6,143 nt of DNA from assembly GCA_946624395.1 (NCBI GenBank), contig CAMORY010000110.1, forward strand, positions 1 through 6,143, read 5' to 3'. Below, in pieces: positions 5,169 through 6,143 of this stretch. Position numbers and translations under genes: made by a program. Position 1 is the first letter of the stretch. Every line of letters begins with the position of its first letter. Below the pieces are notes generated by a model. That model made no database searches. It was not told the origin of the DNA and saw only the letters and a list, made by a program, of their open reading frames with translations. This DNA is from an uncultured Clostridia bacterium (lineage in GTDB: Bacteria > Bacillota > Clostridia > Christensenellales > Borkfalkiaceae).

Positions 5169-6143
5169 ATGAATAAAAACGACGTAAGAGAAGGCACCGT
5201 TATCGCTATGGGCATGAACGGCGAAGGGGTGTTGAAGGATAATGGAATAGTAGTCTTCGTACCGTTTGCGCTCGTGGGCGAAAAAATCAGGTATAAAGTT
5301 CTCAAAGTCTCTTCGGGCTATGCGTACGCCAAGGTGGAAGAAGTTTTAACCCCCGCGGAAGAGCGCATAAGACCTAAATGCCCCGTATTCGGCAAGTGCG
5401 GCGGGTGTCAACTCCAGCACGTTAAATACGCGTCCCAGTTAAAAATTAAAGAGGACAATATCGCCGGCTGCTTTAGAAAAATCGCTTTTACCGAAGTTTC
5501 GGTAAAACCCACCGTCCGCGGGGACGACGAGTTTCGGTACAGAAACAAATTGCAACTACCCGTATCGGTGGATAAGCAGGGCAAAACGGTTATAGGCTTT
5601 TATGCGGAAAATTCGCACAGGGTAGTACCCGTGTCCGATTGCTTGATAAACGCCGTGTGGACGGCGGACGTTATCGCCGCTTTTACCGAATATTTTAAGT
5701 TGTCGGGGTTAAAGGGGTATGACGAAATATCGCATACGGGCGATATTCGTGAAATAGCCGTTAAAGAAGCAAAGGGCAAACTTATTATAACTGTGATTTC
5801 CACTTTAAGCGATTTGCCCGATAAAGATAAACTTATAAAAATTTTACAGAATAAAGTCAAATACGTTTTTGCGCTCTATTTAAATGTAAACGTTTCCCGT
5901 TCCAACGTTATTTACGGTGAAAAATTTATACATATTTACGGAAGCAAAGACTTTGCCGCCGATATGCTTGGCGTGCGGTACAGGGTGGGCGTTCAGAGTT
6001 TTATGCAGGTAAACGACTGCGTGTGCGCAAAGTTATATTCGACCGTATGCGCGCTTGCCTTGGCGGATGAAAATACTACCGTTATCGACGCATCCAGCGG
6101 GGCGGGGGCTATGACGGCTTTCCATGCGGACGGTCGGCAAAAG
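5169..6143 (+). CDS. TrmA/RlmD-family 23S rRNA (uracil-5-)-methyltransferase, 3'-truncated by window edge
   Basis: The reading frame runs open to the right edge: 325 residues of a protein usually 400-460 long. Enzymes of this family methylate C5 of uracils in 23S rRNA (RlmD/RlmCD) or tRNA, using S-adenosylmethionine. A TRAM RNA-binding domain covers about residues 5-60 (GEGVLKDNGIVVFVPFALVGE). The [4Fe-4S] cysteines are present as C71, C77 and C80 in CPVFGKCGGCQ and C158 in VSDCLI. FRYRNKLQLPV (122-132) and FMQVND (278-283) are family hallmarks. The SAM-binding motif I is VIDASSGAG (305-313), where most relatives have an aromatic residue (DxY[CS]GxG). The catalytic cysteine and base lie beyond the edge. 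The start at 5169 gives a normal TRAM N-terminus, although GGGG (5163-5166) is only 2 bases upstream. It follows the membrane protein by 23 bases. Which uridine is the target cannot be told from this fragment. Confidence 0.92.
   Translation, partial: MNKNDVREGTVIAMGMNGEGVLKDNGIVVFVPFALVGEKIRYKVLKVSSGYAYAKVEEVLTPAEERIRPKCPVFGKCGGCQLQHVKYASQLKIKEDNIAGCFRKIAFTEVSVKPTVRGDDEFRYRNKLQLPVSVDKQGKTVIGFYAENSHRVVPVSDCLINAVWTADVIAAFTEYFKLSGLKGYDEISHTGDIREIAVKEAKGKLIITVISTLSDLPDKDKLIKILQNKVKYVFALYLNVNVSRSNVIYGEKFIHIYGSKDFAADMLGVRYRVGVQSFMQVNDCVCAKLYSTVCALALADENTTVIDASSGAGAMTAFHADGRQK

Noticed and set aside
5600..5860. Minus-strand open frame of 86 residues opposite the methyltransferase
   Set aside because: The plus frame is continuous and shows the family motifs on both sides of this stretch.
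1..6143. tRNA, rRNA, CRISPR, insertion sequence or phage genes
   Set aside because: No cloverleaf-like sequence, spaced repeats, transposase or integrase motifs were seen, and the genes fill nearly the whole window with coherent same-strand coding.

Overview
The window reads as a stretch of ordinary chromosome from an anaerobic Bacillota, most likely an uncultured Clostridia lineage of the gut type. The evidence is the DUF5685-type protein with its J-like partner, the small P-loop protein of a type I associate with Clostridia, the tight same-strand packing, the AGGAG-type ribosome binding sites and the moderate GC. All genes lie on the + strand. I see no mobile element, CRISPR array, tRNA or rRNA, and no sign of recent transfer.

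Region 1 (1-62) is the end of an upstream gene that resembles the C-terminus of PurE (purine biosynthesis). Region 2 (63-623) is a single-gene unit: a sigma-A-like promoter at 88-116 overlapping an inverted repeat, a 135-residue P-loop NTPase (149-556), and a strong intrinsic terminator (583-623).

Region 3 (637 to the right edge) looks like one operon of six genes: thrC (threonine synthase), trpS (tryptophanyl-tRNA synthetase), a DUF5685-like protein, a degenerate J-domain/TPR protein with a cysteine-string tail, a six-helix membrane protein, and the first 325 residues of a TrmA/RlmD-family rRNA uracil-5-methyltransferase. Gaps are 24, 9, -25, 1 and 23 bases, with no terminator between genes. 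The thrC/trpS/methyltransferase part is housekeeping.

The part worth attention is the three-gene core at 3157-5145. The DUF5685-like protein carries two aspartate-rich DxxxD motifs placed like those of squalene/phytoene synthases. Its partner has lost the HPD motif that makes a J domain work with DnaK and ends in seven cysteines within 19 residues. The third gene encodes an integral membrane protein whose start lies one base past the partner's stop. Together they suggest an uncharacterised, membrane-linked module; that functional reading is inference.
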